From assembly GCF_014651015.1 (NCBI RefSeq), contig NZ_BMWB01000033.1, positions 17,317 through 58,998 on the forward strand: a stretch of 41,682 nucleotides of DNA, given 5' to 3'. Every line of letters starts with the position of its first letter. The first letter of the stretch is position 1. This DNA comes from Streptomyces xantholiticus (GTDB lineage: Bacteria > Actinomycetota > Actinomycetes > Streptomycetales > Streptomycetaceae). Shown here in pieces: positions 32,729 through 40,603 of this stretch. The notes beneath the pieces were generated by a model, which was not told where the DNA came from, made no database searches, and saw only the letters and a list, made by a program, of their open reading frames with translations. The translations under genes and the position numbers were made by a program.

Positions 32729-33396
32729 CAGCGGTTGGGACCCGGGCCGCGGCCCTCACGGACGCCGCGCGCCGTCGCCTGCGCGGTCTGACGGCGGCAG
32801 CCGCGGCCGTGGGGATGCTCGCCCTCCCCGGATGCGGGATCAGGACCACGCAGGTGCCCGTGGACGCCGGAGCGGCGCCCTCCCGGATGCCGTGCCAGGT
32901 GTCCGGCGGGAGCATCACCCCGCAGGCGCAGCAGCAGGGGGTGCCGGTCCGGGTCTACATGGTGTGCGGCTCGCAGCTGGAGTCGCTCGACCGTACGGCG
33001 AAGATCTCCGAGAGCAAGGCCGCGGACAGCCCGCCAAAGTTCGCGCAGGCACTCCTGGACGAATTGCTGCGGGAGCCTGCGTCGTCGGAGCAGGAGGCGG
33101 GCTTCACGACGTACGTCCGCGGGCCGCTGCTGGTGAGCGGCGCCAGGGACGGCGATCCCGCCGGGACGCTGAGGCTGAGCCGCCAGCCGGAGGATCTGCC
33201 GACACCGGCCCTGGCCCAGGTCGTGTGCACCCTGGCCGAGAGCCGCGCCACGCAGGCGGGCGGCGCCGTGCTGCTCGGCGGGCCGGGGGACTACGAGCCG
33301 CACGCGTACGTGTGCTCCGCGCGCACCAAGGAGCGGCCCGGGGGGGCTGTGCCCACGCTGAGGGCGCTGCCCTCGCCGAGCGCGACCGACGGGTAG
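32725..33396 (+). CDS. afsQ3: AfsQ3-type lipoprotein
   Basis: 223-residue predicted lipoprotein: basic N-terminus, hydrophobic core and lipobox ALPGC (Cys37), with several more cysteines in the exported part. The GTG start overlaps the afsQ2 stop (GTGA), indicating translational coupling, so it probably acts with the AfsQ2 sensor outside the membrane, for example as an accessory ligand-sensing protein. That role is inference from operon structure; no catalytic motif is visible. The C-terminal 30 residues are low complexity. Confidence 0.88.
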   Translation: MTAVGTRAAALTDAARRRLRGLTAAAAAVGMLALPGCGIRTTQVPVDAGAAPSRMPCQVSGGSITPQAQQQGVPVRVYMVCGSQLESLDRTAKISESKAADSPPKFAQALLDELLREPASSEQEAGFTTYVRGPLLVSGARDGDPAGTLRLSRQPEDLPTPALAQVVCTLAESRATQAGGAVLLGGPGDYEPHAYVCSARTKERPGGAVPTLRALPSPSATDG

Positions 33397-33429
33397 GAGC
33401 GCCCCGGCCGCGCCATGGGAAGTTCCTGC

Positions 33430-33458
33430 GGAACCGTTCCCCGCCGAGTGTGCGTCTA
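33430..33458 (+). promoter_or_regulatory. ECF-type promoter before the VanZ-like gene
   Basis: GGAACC (33430-33435) and CGTCTA (33453-33458) are separated by 17 nt, resembling Streptomyces envelope-stress (SigE-type) promoters. The GTG start is 7 nt after the -10. GGAACCGTTCC is itself palindromic and part of a possible hairpin with the upstream AGTTCC, so a terminator of the afsQ operon is an alternative reading. Confidence 0.5.
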
Positions 33459-33465
33459 GGGGGGC

Positions 33466-34053
33466 GTGCAGCGTCAAGGTTCTGGCGGCAGTGCCGCCAT
33501 CCGCTTCCGCGTGGCGGGGGTCGTCCTCCTCCTCGCCCATCTGCTGCTCGTCTCTTGGCTGACGCTGCGACCACTCGACGTGATGTGGGTGACGGCGGCG
33601 AACCTGGAACCCTTCGCCGGTATCGAGGCCGCCCTGGAGCTGGGGCCCGTCGAGTCCGTCCGGCACATCGGCGGCGGCCTGCTCCTGCTGGCGCCGCTCG
33701 GGATCCTGCTGCCGATGGCGAGCGGCCGGCTCGCCGTGTCCCCGTGGGCGTCACTGGCCCGTACGGTGGCGGCCGGTGCGCTGATGTCGCTCGGGATCGA
33801 GCTGTTGCAGACCGGGGTGCCCGGTCAGGTCGTCGACGTCGACTCGCTGATGCTGAACACGGCGGGCGTGGCGCTCGCCCACCTCGCGGTCGTGCCCGCG
33901 GGCCGTGCGCTGCTGCGCCGCCGGCTGCTGGGTACGCGGGCCGGGTCCGCGCTGCGTGACCACGAGCGCGAGGTACGACGCCGGGCCGTGCTCCAGGACG
34001 AGAGCTCCCAGGGGGCGACCCCGACGATTCCCAGGGTCGGGATCGCCCCGTAG
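33466..34053 (+). CDS. VanZ-family membrane protein
   Basis: 195 residues with about four membrane helices (VVLLLAHLLLVSWLTLRPL, HIGGGLLLLAPLGILLPM, TVAAGALMSLGIELLQ, MLNTAGVALAHLAVV). The VanZ signature is visible: NLEPF, the glycine/proline helix around LLLAPLGILLP, and EllQ..vpgqVVDVDSLMLNTAG. VanZ proteins raise teicoplanin resistance in some bacteria, but most actinobacterial ones are uncharacterised. The C-terminal 45 residues are charged and cytoplasmic. The likely ECF promoter upstream fits an envelope function. GTG 33466 has no ribosome site. Confidence 0.88.
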   Translation: MQRQGSGGSAAIRFRVAGVVLLLAHLLLVSWLTLRPLDVMWVTAANLEPFAGIEAALELGPVESVRHIGGGLLLLAPLGILLPMASGRLAVSPWASLARTVAAGALMSLGIELLQTGVPGQVVDVDSLMLNTAGVALAHLAVVPAGRALLRRRLLGTRAGSALRDHEREVRRRAVLQDESSQGATPTIPRVGIAP

Positions 34054-34145
34054 AGCGACGCTTCGTCGCCTTCGCGAAGACACCATGGATGCATCGGAAG
34101 CCCACGGAGAGGCTCCCGGGAAAACGTCTCGCGAAGGAGCCCACC

Positions 34146-34346
34146 ATGGCCGCAATTGCCCGCCCCCGCGACGGACGCCTGATCGGCGGAGTGTGCGCAG
34201 CGCTGGCCCGGCGCTTCGGTATGTCCGCCACCACGATGCGCGTGATCTTCGTGGCCTCTTGTCTGCTGCCGGGCCCGCAGTTCCTGCTCTACCTGGCGCT
34301 GTGGATACTGCTGCCGGCTGAGAAGACGGCCGCCGGCGCCTGGTGA
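34146..34346 (+). CDS. PspC-domain protein
   Basis: 66 residues that are essentially a single PspC domain: ARPRDGRLIGGVCAALARRFGM, then a hydrophobic hairpin ending YLALWILLPAE. PspC proteins are envelope-stress components of the inner membrane. ATG 34146 is fixed by AAGGAG at 34134-34139. It lies 92 bp downstream of the VanZ-like gene on the same strand and may be cotranscribed. Confidence 0.9.
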   Translation: MAAIARPRDGRLIGGVCAALARRFGMSATTMRVIFVASCLLPGPQFLLYLALWILLPAEKTAAGAW

Positions 34347-34361
34347 CCCGGAGCCGGGCGG

Positions 34362-35123
34362 TCAGCCGGCGAGCTGCCGCGCGACCTTCGCGAGCTGTTT
34401 GCCGGCGACGTCCTCAGGGACCCGCGGCGGCTTGCGGCCCGCGAGGTCGAACGCCGTGAAGCGGGCCACGCTCGCGCCCCTGCGGACGACGACCAGGTGA
34501 AGGGGCGAGGCGACCCCCTCGTCGCTGGCGACGGCGGTCCAGCTGACCGTCTCGTCGCCGCCGGGGACGGTGAACGGCACCGCCTTCACATCGCGGTAGG
34601 TGCCGCTCCGGCCGTCGACCGTGGCTCCGAACCCGGTCCCGCACGCGGCGATCGCCGCTTCGAGGCCGTCGATCAGTTTCTCTGCGTCGGCCTCGCTGTA
34701 CGAGCTGAGGGACGCGGACACCGCGAGGCCGAGGGCGTCGAGCGAGCCGAGGCCCCGGCTGACGGTGTGCGTGGCCTTCGGGTCCGGTTCCTCACCCATG
34801 GCGTCGGCGAGCGGCTGGCACTCCGTCTCGTCGGCCACGGGCCGCCCGGCGGGGGCGAGTGCGTCCTTGCCCGCGGAGACCTGGAAGCCGGGCAGATCAC
34901 CGGTGGCGAGGGCGGCGCGCTCCAGTTCCGCCGGGGTGAGCGGTAGGGACGCGTCGCCGCCGGCGCCATCGCCGCCCTTGGCCGCGTCGGGGGCCGGGCT
35001 CGTTCCCGTGGGTGTACTGCCGTCCTTGCCGGCCACGGAGCCGGCGTCGCTCGTGCAGGCGGCGGCCAGCATCAGTGCACACAGGACACCGATTGCACGA
35101 AGTCCGGTGATCTCGACTCGCAT
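34362..35123 (-). CDS. hypothetical lipoprotein
   Basis: 253-residue predicted lipoprotein with signal peptide and lipobox AAAC (Cys23), a Gly/Asp/Thr-rich linker, then a globular domain from about residue 60 (LTPAELERAALATGDLPGFQVS) to the end, with two further cysteines (TECQPLADAM and IAACGTGF) that could form a disulfide. This resembles the exported sensor-like lipoproteins common in Streptomyces, of unknown function. The start is ATG 35123; the longer frame upstream is Cys-rich and unlikely. Confidence 0.85.
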   Translation of the reverse strand: MRVEITGLRAIGVLCALMLAAACTSDAGSVAGKDGSTPTGTSPAPDAAKGGDGAGGDASLPLTPAELERAALATGDLPGFQVSAGKDALAPAGRPVADETECQPLADAMGEEPDPKATHTVSRGLGSLDALGLAVSASLSSYSEADAEKLIDGLEAAIAACGTGFGATVDGRSGTYRDVKAVPFTVPGGDETVSWTAVASDEGVASPLHLVVVRRGASVARFTAFDLAGRKPPRVPEDVAGKQLAKVARQLAG

Positions 35124-35202
35124 GGCGGCGATCCTGGCACAAGGGCGGTGGGCGCACGCCCGCTTCGGGTGTGCGCCCCACGCATGGCCCAGGGCCGTGC
35201 CG

Positions 35203-35592
35203 TCAGACGCCGAGGCCGGGCAGCAGGCCACCGCCGACCGGCAGGCCTGCGTCGAGGGTGTGGAAGGGGCCGGTCAGCGGGAGGCCGCCGAGCAGACCGG
35301 AGATCTGCTCGGTCGTGCCGGCCGGGGCGACCTCGCCGACGGTCTTCTGCGCGGCGGCGGGCAGCGTGGAGGCGGTGTCGGTCACAGCACCCCGACCTCC
35401 GGCCAGCGACTCGGCAGCGCCCGCCGGGAGCCCACCGGCGACCTCGTCCAGCGGCAGCGTGTGGGAGACGTTGCCGAGCCCACCGGCCAGGTCGGGTACG
35501 GCGGGGGCCGCGGAGGCGGTGCCCGCGCCGGCAGCGGCGAAGGCGGCACCGAGAGCGGCGACACCAAGGGTCTTTGCAGCAGATTGCTTCAT
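35203..35592 (-). CDS. small secreted protein
   Basis: 129 residues: signal peptide MKQSAAKTLGVAALGAAF to about GTASAAPA, then a Gly/Ala/Leu-rich mature part (DLAGGLGNVSHTLPLDEVAGG, ending GLPVGGGLLPGLGV). Similar in size, export signal and C-terminal LPL/VTGP-type motif to the product at 28048-28434. Probably exported to the wall or medium; no catalytic residue or known domain seen. Function unknown. Confidence 0.82.
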   Translation of the reverse strand: MKQSAAKTLGVAALGAAFAAAGAGTASAAPAVPDLAGGLGNVSHTLPLDEVAGGLPAGAAESLAGGRGAVTDTASTLPAAAQKTVGEVAPAGTTEQISGLLGGLPLTGPFHTLDAGLPVGGGLLPGLGV

Positions 35593-35670
35593 CAGGAACG
35601 AATCCTTGGGGACGGGAACATGAGCGGCTCTGCAAGCTAGTCAGCCTTGCACAGGCGCCGCAAACACCGC

Positions 35671-35704
35671 GAAGCGGCCGGAAATTGACGGCTCCGGCCG
35701 CTTC
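35671..35704. terminator. terminator between adenosine deaminase and the small secreted protein gene
   Basis: GAAGCGGCCGGA (35671-35682) pairs perfectly with TCCGGCCGCTTC (35693-35704) around a 10-nt AT-richer loop. It lies 31 nt past the add stop on the minus strand. Confidence 0.88.
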
Positions 35705-35734
35705 GTGTAGGTGCCGCGCGAGTGACGGGGGCGC

Positions 35735-36871
35735 TCAGTTCCCGGTGGTGGCGGTCTGCCTGAACAGCCATTCGGACTTGAGTTCGGCGTAGCCGGGCTT
35801 GATGACGTCGTTGATCATCGCCAGTCGTTCATCGAAAGGAATGAACGCGGACTTCATCGCATTGACGGTGAACCACTGCATGTCGTCGAGCGTGTATCCG
35901 AACGCCCCGGTCAGCAGCTCGAATTCGCGGCTCATGCTGGTGCCGCTCATGAGCCGGTTGTCGGTGTTGACGGTGGCCCTGAAGTGCAGCTTGCGCAGCA
36001 ACCCGATGGGATGCTCCGCGATGGAGTCGGCGGCGCCCGTCTGCAGGTTGGAGGTCGGGCACATCTCCAGCGGGATGCGCTTGTCCCGTACGTACGCCGC
36101 GAGCCTGCCCAGCGTCACCGTGCCGTCGTCGGCCACCTCGATGTCGTCGATGATCCGCACGCCATGGCCGAGCCGGTCGGCGCCGCACCACTGGAGCGCC
36201 TGCCAGATCGACGGCAGCCCGAACGCCTCACCCGCGTGGATGGTGAAGTGGTTGTTCTCGCGCTTGAGGTACTCGAAGGCGTCGAGGTGCCGGGTGGGCG
36301 GGAATCCCGCCTCCGCGCCGGCGATGTCGAAGCCGACCACGCCCCTGTCCCGGTAGGCGTTGGCCAGCTCGGCGATCTCCAGGGCGCGGGCGGCGTGCCG
36401 CATCGCGGTCAGCATGGCACCGACCCTGATGCGGTGGCCGTCCTGCCTGGCCCGCCGCTCGCCCTCACGGAAGCCGTCGTTGACCGCCTCGACGACCTCC
36501 TCCAGGCCCAGTCCGCCCTCGAGGTGCTGCTCGGGGGCGTAGCGGACCTCCGCGTAGACGACGCCGTCCTCCGCCAGGTCCTGTGCACACTCGGCCGCCA
36601 CACGGAACAGCGCGTCACGGCTCTGCATGACGGCGCAGGTGTGCGCGAAGGTCTCCAGGTAGCGCTCCAGTGATCCGGAGTCGGCGGCCTCCCGGAACCA
36701 GATGCCGAGCTTGTCGGGCTCGGTCTCCGGCAGTGCCTCGTATCCGGCGTCATGGGCGAGGTCGATGATCGTGCCGGGCCGCAGACCGCCGTCGAGGTGG
36801 TCGTGGAGCAGCACCTTCGGGGCGCGGCGGATCTGGTCCGCGGTGGGCGAATTGAGGGTCTGGCTCGTCAT
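35735..36871 (-). CDS. add: adenosine deaminase
   Basis: 378-residue zinc enzyme converting (deoxy)adenosine to (deoxy)inosine. Metal and catalytic residues visible: HDHLDG (His23, His25), FTIHAGEAFG, LGHGVRIIDD, and CPTSNLQTG near the C-terminus, in the expected order. Its product is the substrate of the purine-nucleoside phosphorylase at 20880, and both promoters share the same palindrome. ATG 36871 lies 6 nt after the -10 TAGAGT, so the mRNA is probably leaderless. Confidence 0.96.
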   Translation of the reverse strand: MTSQTLNSPTADQIRRAPKVLLHDHLDGGLRPGTIIDLAHDAGYEALPETEPDKLGIWFREAADSGSLERYLETFAHTCAVMQSRDALFRVAAECAQDLAEDGVVYAEVRYAPEQHLEGGLGLEEVVEAVNDGFREGERRARQDGHRIRVGAMLTAMRHAARALEIAELANAYRDRGVVGFDIAGAEAGFPPTRHLDAFEYLKRENNHFTIHAGEAFGLPSIWQALQWCGADRLGHGVRIIDDIEVADDGTVTLGRLAAYVRDKRIPLEMCPTSNLQTGAADSIAEHPIGLLRKLHFRATVNTDNRLMSGTSMSREFELLTGAFGYTLDDMQWFTVNAMKSAFIPFDERLAMINDVIKPGYAELKSEWLFRQTATTGN

Positions 36872-36877
36872 CTGGGC

Positions 36878-36899
36878 ACTCTAGCCCCTACGCGCGTAG
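36878..36899 (-). promoter_or_regulatory. add promoter with CTACGCGCGTAG operator
   Basis: The palindrome (36888-36899) is 4 nt upstream of the -10 TAGAGT (minus strand, 36883-36878); the add ATG follows 6 nt after the -10. Identical to the sites at the purine-nucleoside phosphorylase and deoC promoters. It lies 87 bp from the divergent hydrolase gene. Confidence 0.8.
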
Positions 36900-36986
36900 A
36901 GCGCGCCCCCTCGGAACGCCTGTCGATACGTAACAGTGACCACGCGTACGGGTGGCGTACACCTCGCCTTCTGAGACTGTTCTGCC

Positions 36987-37856
36987 ATGGGACACCACGC
37001 ACTGCCCCGGTGGTGGGGGCGCCCGGCCGCAGCGGCCGGAGGGCCGAGCGCCCGCGGTGAGACGACGGTCGCGCACATGGCGCGAGGGGGGCGGATACCG
37101 CCGCAGGCGAGGCTGGGCCGTCTGCCGGGGCGTTCCGCGGCCCGGGGCGACGGGAACGGCCCGGCGGTGGCCGGGGTGGTACTGCTGCTGCCGGACGGTG
37201 AGCCGGAGTCGGCGCGCAGGGCGTCCGCGCTGTCGTACGCCGCCGTGCTGCCGCTGGGCCGCGTACTGGCCAGGGCCGGCCGGGACGACGGACTGACGGT
37301 GCACGGCGTCCGCTACAGGGGCCGCGGCTGGAACGGCGCCGACGCGCGGCTCGCCGCGGATGCGGCCTGGGCGGTCGAGGAGGTCGTACGCCGCTACGGC
37401 GACGTGCCCGTGTGCCTGGCGGGCCACGGCATGGGCGGGCGGGCCGCGCTGCACGCGGCTGGGCATCCCGCGGTCAACTCGGTACTGGCGCTGGCGCCCT
37501 GGCTGCCGGAGGACGACATGGCGGCGGAGCCGGAGCCGGTGCTGCAGTTGGTGGAGCGCCAGGTGCTGATCGTGCACGGCACCAACGACGCGCGCACGGA
37601 CCCGGAGCTCTCCTACCGGCTCGCCGAGCGCGCCAGGAAGTCCAATCCCGACATCTGCCGCTTCGAGGTGCACTCCGACGGCCACGCGTTGCGTCAGTAC
37701 CAGGAGGAAGTCCACGCGCTGGCCGTCGACTTCGTGCGCGGTTCGCTCTTCACGGGGAGCTACGCCAGGCCGCTCGCGGACGCGCTGGCCGCGCCGCCGC
37801 CGCTGGGGCTGCGGATGCCGCTGGCGGCCGGCTTCGGGCGGTCGCTGCGGGCGTGA
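36987..37856 (+). CDS. alpha/beta hydrolase-fold protein lacking the nucleophile serine
   Basis: 289 residues with the core of an alpha/beta hydrolase: GVVLLLPDG (first strand), the elbow LAGHGMGGRAAL, LALAPWLPED, IVHGTNDARTDP (acid) and HSDGHAL (histidine). At the elbow Gly148 replaces the expected Ser (GHSMGG), so the classical triad is incomplete while Asp and His positions remain. It may be a non-hydrolytic or ligand-binding protein, or use another mechanism. The first 55 residues are an Arg/Gly-rich extension; a later start is possible. It diverges from add. Confidence 0.85.
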   Translation: MGHHALPRWWGRPAAAAGGPSARGETTVAHMARGGRIPPQARLGRLPGRSAARGDGNGPAVAGVVLLLPDGEPESARRASALSYAAVLPLGRVLARAGRDDGLTVHGVRYRGRGWNGADARLAADAAWAVEEVVRRYGDVPVCLAGHGMGGRAALHAAGHPAVNSVLALAPWLPEDDMAAEPEPVLQLVERQVLIVHGTNDARTDPELSYRLAERARKSNPDICRFEVHSDGHALRQYQEEVHALAVDFVRGSLFTGSYARPLADALAAPPPLGLRMPLAAGFGRSLRA

Positions 37857-38186
37857 GGCGGGGCACGGGCAGGGCTGCCCCTGAAGTGCGCCGACAAGCC
37901 GCTGCCGGCGGACTGCGACCTTCCGGGCCCGCCCGGCCGGCGGAGCTGCGCAAGGTCGCCGAGGAGACCGGGGCGATGTGAACCAGGTGGTCCTGACCCG
38001 GCAGATCGGCCGGCCCGGCCCCTGGTGATCCTGCCGACGGGGCGCCCCCGCGGCGCAGCCGGAGGAGAACGGTCGGCGGTCCACCTCCGGCTGACGGGGG
38101 ATCAGCGAAGGCGGTGCGTCGCCGTGCACGGATCCGGCACCCCACGACGACGGGCGGGCCGGCCGCGCCGCCCGGAGACGGTGCGG
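37857..38186. other. gene-free region
   Basis: 330 bases between the hydrolase (plus) and the LysR regulator (minus), which converge. I see GC-rich inverted repeats but no credible gene, clear terminator or recognised repeat. A short frame reading PAELRKVAEETGAM near 37940-37981 could be a gene remnant, but this is not supported enough to call. Confidence 0.5.
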
Positions 38187-39149
38187 TCACTCCGGCAGGA
38201 GGCGGCCACGCCTGGAGAGCAGGAAGCGTTTGAACTCGGCGACCGGCGGGGTGTCCGGGTGGCCGTCGAGCCAGGCGACGCCGATCTCCCGGACCGCCCT
38301 GGGCGCCGTCACCGTCAACTCCACGACACCCGGGCGGGCGACGGCAGGCGGCGGCAGCAGAGCCACGCCCAGGCCCGCCGCCACCAGTCCGCGCAGTGTC
38401 TCGGCCTCCTCGCCCTCGAAGGCGACACGCGGGGTGAAACCCGCCTGCGCGCACAGGTCGTCGGTGATGCGCCGGAGCCCGTAGCCGGGTTCGAGGGTCA
38501 CGAAGGTCTCGTCCGCCGCCTCCGCGAGCCGGACGCGTCTGCGGCCGGCGAGCCGGTGGTCGTCGGGGACGACGAGCCGCAGGCGCTGCTCGTCGAGACG
38601 GCGGGCGACCAGGTCGGGGGCGTCGGGCACGGGCGAGGTGAGGCACAGGTCCAGCTCGCCCGCCCGGAGCCGTTCGATCATGGCCTCGCCGTAGTTCTGG
38701 ACGAGGGTGAAGCGGATGCGCGGATGGTCCGCGCGGAAGGCCCGGATGAGGCCCGGCACGGTCTCCGAGCCCATGGTGTGCAGAAAGCCGAAGGCGACCT
38801 TGCCCGAGCGTGGGTCGGTGTCGGCGCGGACGGCCTCGGCTGCCCGCTCCACCTCGGCCAGCGCCCGCTCGACCGAGGCGAGGAAGGTCCGGCCGGCCGG
38901 GGTGAGGGAGACCGTACGGCCTTTGCGGGCGAACAGTGCGACGCCCAGATCCGCCTCGAGGCGGACGATCGCCCGTGACAGCGTCGACTGGGGGACGCCC
39001 ATGTCCTGTGCGGCGCGGGTCACATGCTCGTGGCGGGCGACTCCCGCGAAGTACGCGAGGCGGGGCGCAAGCTCCAGCGCTGTGTCTGCTTCGTATCCTT
39101 CGTAACTGCCCGGTGACGGGCGAGGCTCTGAGCTGCGTTCATGCACCAT
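38187..39149 (-). CDS. LysR family regulator
   Basis: 320 residues. N-terminal winged helix-turn-helix (about 28-87) with RLAYFAGVARHEHVTRAAQDMGV and STLSRAIVRLEADLGVALFARKGR; periplasmic-binding-like effector domain follows (SGKVAFGFLHTMGSETVPGLIRAF). The first 25 residues are an extension. ATG 39149 is chosen, just upstream of the shared operator. It is divergent from the MFS gene, the classical layout in which a LysR protein controls its neighbour in response to a small molecule; the ligand is unknown. Confidence 0.92.
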   Translation of the reverse strand: MVHERSSEPRPSPGSYEGYEADTALELAPRLAYFAGVARHEHVTRAAQDMGVPQSTLSRAIVRLEADLGVALFARKGRTVSLTPAGRTFLASVERALAEVERAAEAVRADTDPRSGKVAFGFLHTMGSETVPGLIRAFRADHPRIRFTLVQNYGEAMIERLRAGELDLCLTSPVPDAPDLVARRLDEQRLRLVVPDDHRLAGRRRVRLAEAADETFVTLEPGYGLRRITDDLCAQAGFTPRVAFEGEEAETLRGLVAAGLGVALLPPPAVARPGVVELTVTAPRAVREIGVAWLDGHPDTPPVAEFKRFLLSRRGRLLPE

Positions 39150-39166
39150 GGGAACGATTATCGCCG

Positions 39167-39205
39167 TTTCATGCATTGGACGCATGAAAACCGTCGGCCT
39201 ACCTT
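39167..39205. promoter_or_regulatory. LysR-type operator and MFS promoter
   Basis: TTTCATGC-N7-GCATGAAA (39167-39189) is a perfect inverted repeat containing the T-N11-A pattern of LysR boxes. It covers a -35-like TTGGAC (39176-39181), 18 nt from -10 TACCTT (39200-39205). The MFS ATG is 6 nt further, implying a leaderless mRNA. Confidence 0.75.
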
Positions 39206-39211
39206 CGACAT

Positions 39212-40480
39212 ATGCCTTCTGCCAGTACCAAGGCGCCCACCACCGTGGGCGCCGCCCCGTCGTCCCCCGAACTCCTCTCCCCCGGCGCGGCCGGCTACCG
39301 CCGCATGAGCTTCGCGCTCTTCGCCGCCGGAATGGCGACCTTCGCCCTCCTCTACTCCACCCAGGCGCTGCTGCCCGCCGTCTCCGCCGACTTCGGCGTC
39401 ACCGCGGGCACCGCCAGCTGGACGGTCTCCGCCGCGACGGGCGCACTGGCGCTGTGTGTACTGCCGATGAGCGCGCTGTCCGAGCGCTACGGGCGGACCA
39501 CCGTGATGAACGCGTCCCTCGCGGTCGCGGTCGTGGTCGGCGTACTGGTGCCGCTCGCGCCGAACGTCGAGTCGCTGGTGGCGCTGCGCGCCCTGCAGGG
39601 CGCCGCGCTGGCCGGGCTGCCGGCGTCGGCCATGGCGTTCCTCGCGGAGGAGGTCCGGCCGAAGGCCCTGGTCGGTGCGATCGGCCTGTTCGTGGCGGGC
39701 AACAGCATCGGGGGCATGAGCGGCCGGATCGTCTCCGGCTGGGTCGCGCAGGCCTTCGGCTGGCGCGCCGGGCTCGCCGCGGTCGGTGTGATGGCGCTGC
39801 TCTGCGCGCTGGTCTTCCGCGCGCTGCTGCCGAAGGCCCGGCACTTCACGCCGGGGACGCTGAACCCGCGCACCCTGGCGAGGACGGTCCGCGGTCATCT
39901 CGCCGATCCGCTGCTGCTGCGGCTGTACGGGATCGGCGCGCTGTTCATGACCGTCTTCGGCGCCGTCTACACGGTGATCGGCTACCGCCTGGTGGAGGCG
40001 CCGTTCAGCCTGCCCCAGGGCGTGATCGGCTCGATCTTCCTGGTGTACCTCGTCGGTACGGCCTCCTCGGCCGCGGCCGGCACGCTCGCCCGGCTCGGCC
40101 GCCGCGGGGCGCTGTACCTGGCGGTCACCACCACGGCCGCCGGTCTGCTGCTGTCCCTCGCGGACACGCTGACGGCGGTGCTGCTCGGCCTCGTCCTGAT
40201 CACCGCCGGTTTCTTCGCGGGCCACGCGGTCGCCTCGTCCGCGGTGAGCCGTACCGCGAAGAGGGGCCGCGCCCAGGCCTCCGCGCTGTACCAGTCCGCG
40301 TACTACCTGGGCAGCAGCGCAGGCGGCACGCTCGGCGCGGTCGCCTTCCACGCCGGCGGCTGGGGCGGCACGGTGCTGCTGGGCCTGCTCGCGGTCCTCG
40401 GGGTCGTGTCGATCACGCTCTACGGGACGCACGCGGCGCGGACACAGGCACGGCTGGTGCCGGCGGGCGCACGGCACTGA
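39212..40480 (+). CDS. MFS transporter
   Basis: 422-residue major facilitator with about 12 membrane helices. The loop after helix 2 has LSERYGRTTVM, the usual MFS motif region, and helix 4 has ALRALQGAALAGLPASAMAFLAEE; the N-terminal 25 residues are hydrophilic. It resembles the CynX/NimT or arabinose-efflux type, probably a drug or metabolite exporter under the adjacent LysR regulator. Substrate cannot be inferred. No ribosome site precedes ATG 39212. Confidence 0.93.
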   Translation: MPSASTKAPTTVGAAPSSPELLSPGAAGYRRMSFALFAAGMATFALLYSTQALLPAVSADFGVTAGTASWTVSAATGALALCVLPMSALSERYGRTTVMNASLAVAVVVGVLVPLAPNVESLVALRALQGAALAGLPASAMAFLAEEVRPKALVGAIGLFVAGNSIGGMSGRIVSGWVAQAFGWRAGLAAVGVMALLCALVFRALLPKARHFTPGTLNPRTLARTVRGHLADPLLLRLYGIGALFMTVFGAVYTVIGYRLVEAPFSLPQGVIGSIFLVYLVGTASSAAAGTLARLGRRGALYLAVTTTAAGLLLSLADTLTAVLLGLVLITAGFFAGHAVASSAVSRTAKRGRAQASALYQSAYYLGSSAGGTLGAVAFHAGGWGGTVLLGLLAVLGVVSITLYGTHAARTQARLVPAGARH

Positions 40481-40603
40481 GCGGCGCCGAACGGCAGCGG
40501 GCGGTCGCGGAGCCTGCCCGGTTTCCCCGTCGAGGGGTGAGTGTCAGTGCCCTGCGGTAGCTTTCCAAGCGGTGGTACCGATGGGTGACAGGGGTGGACC
40601 CGC

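Noticed and set aside
37857..38186. Gene remnant between the hydrolase and lysR genes
   Set aside because: Only a 14-residue stretch looked protein-like, which is too little for a call in such GC-rich DNA.
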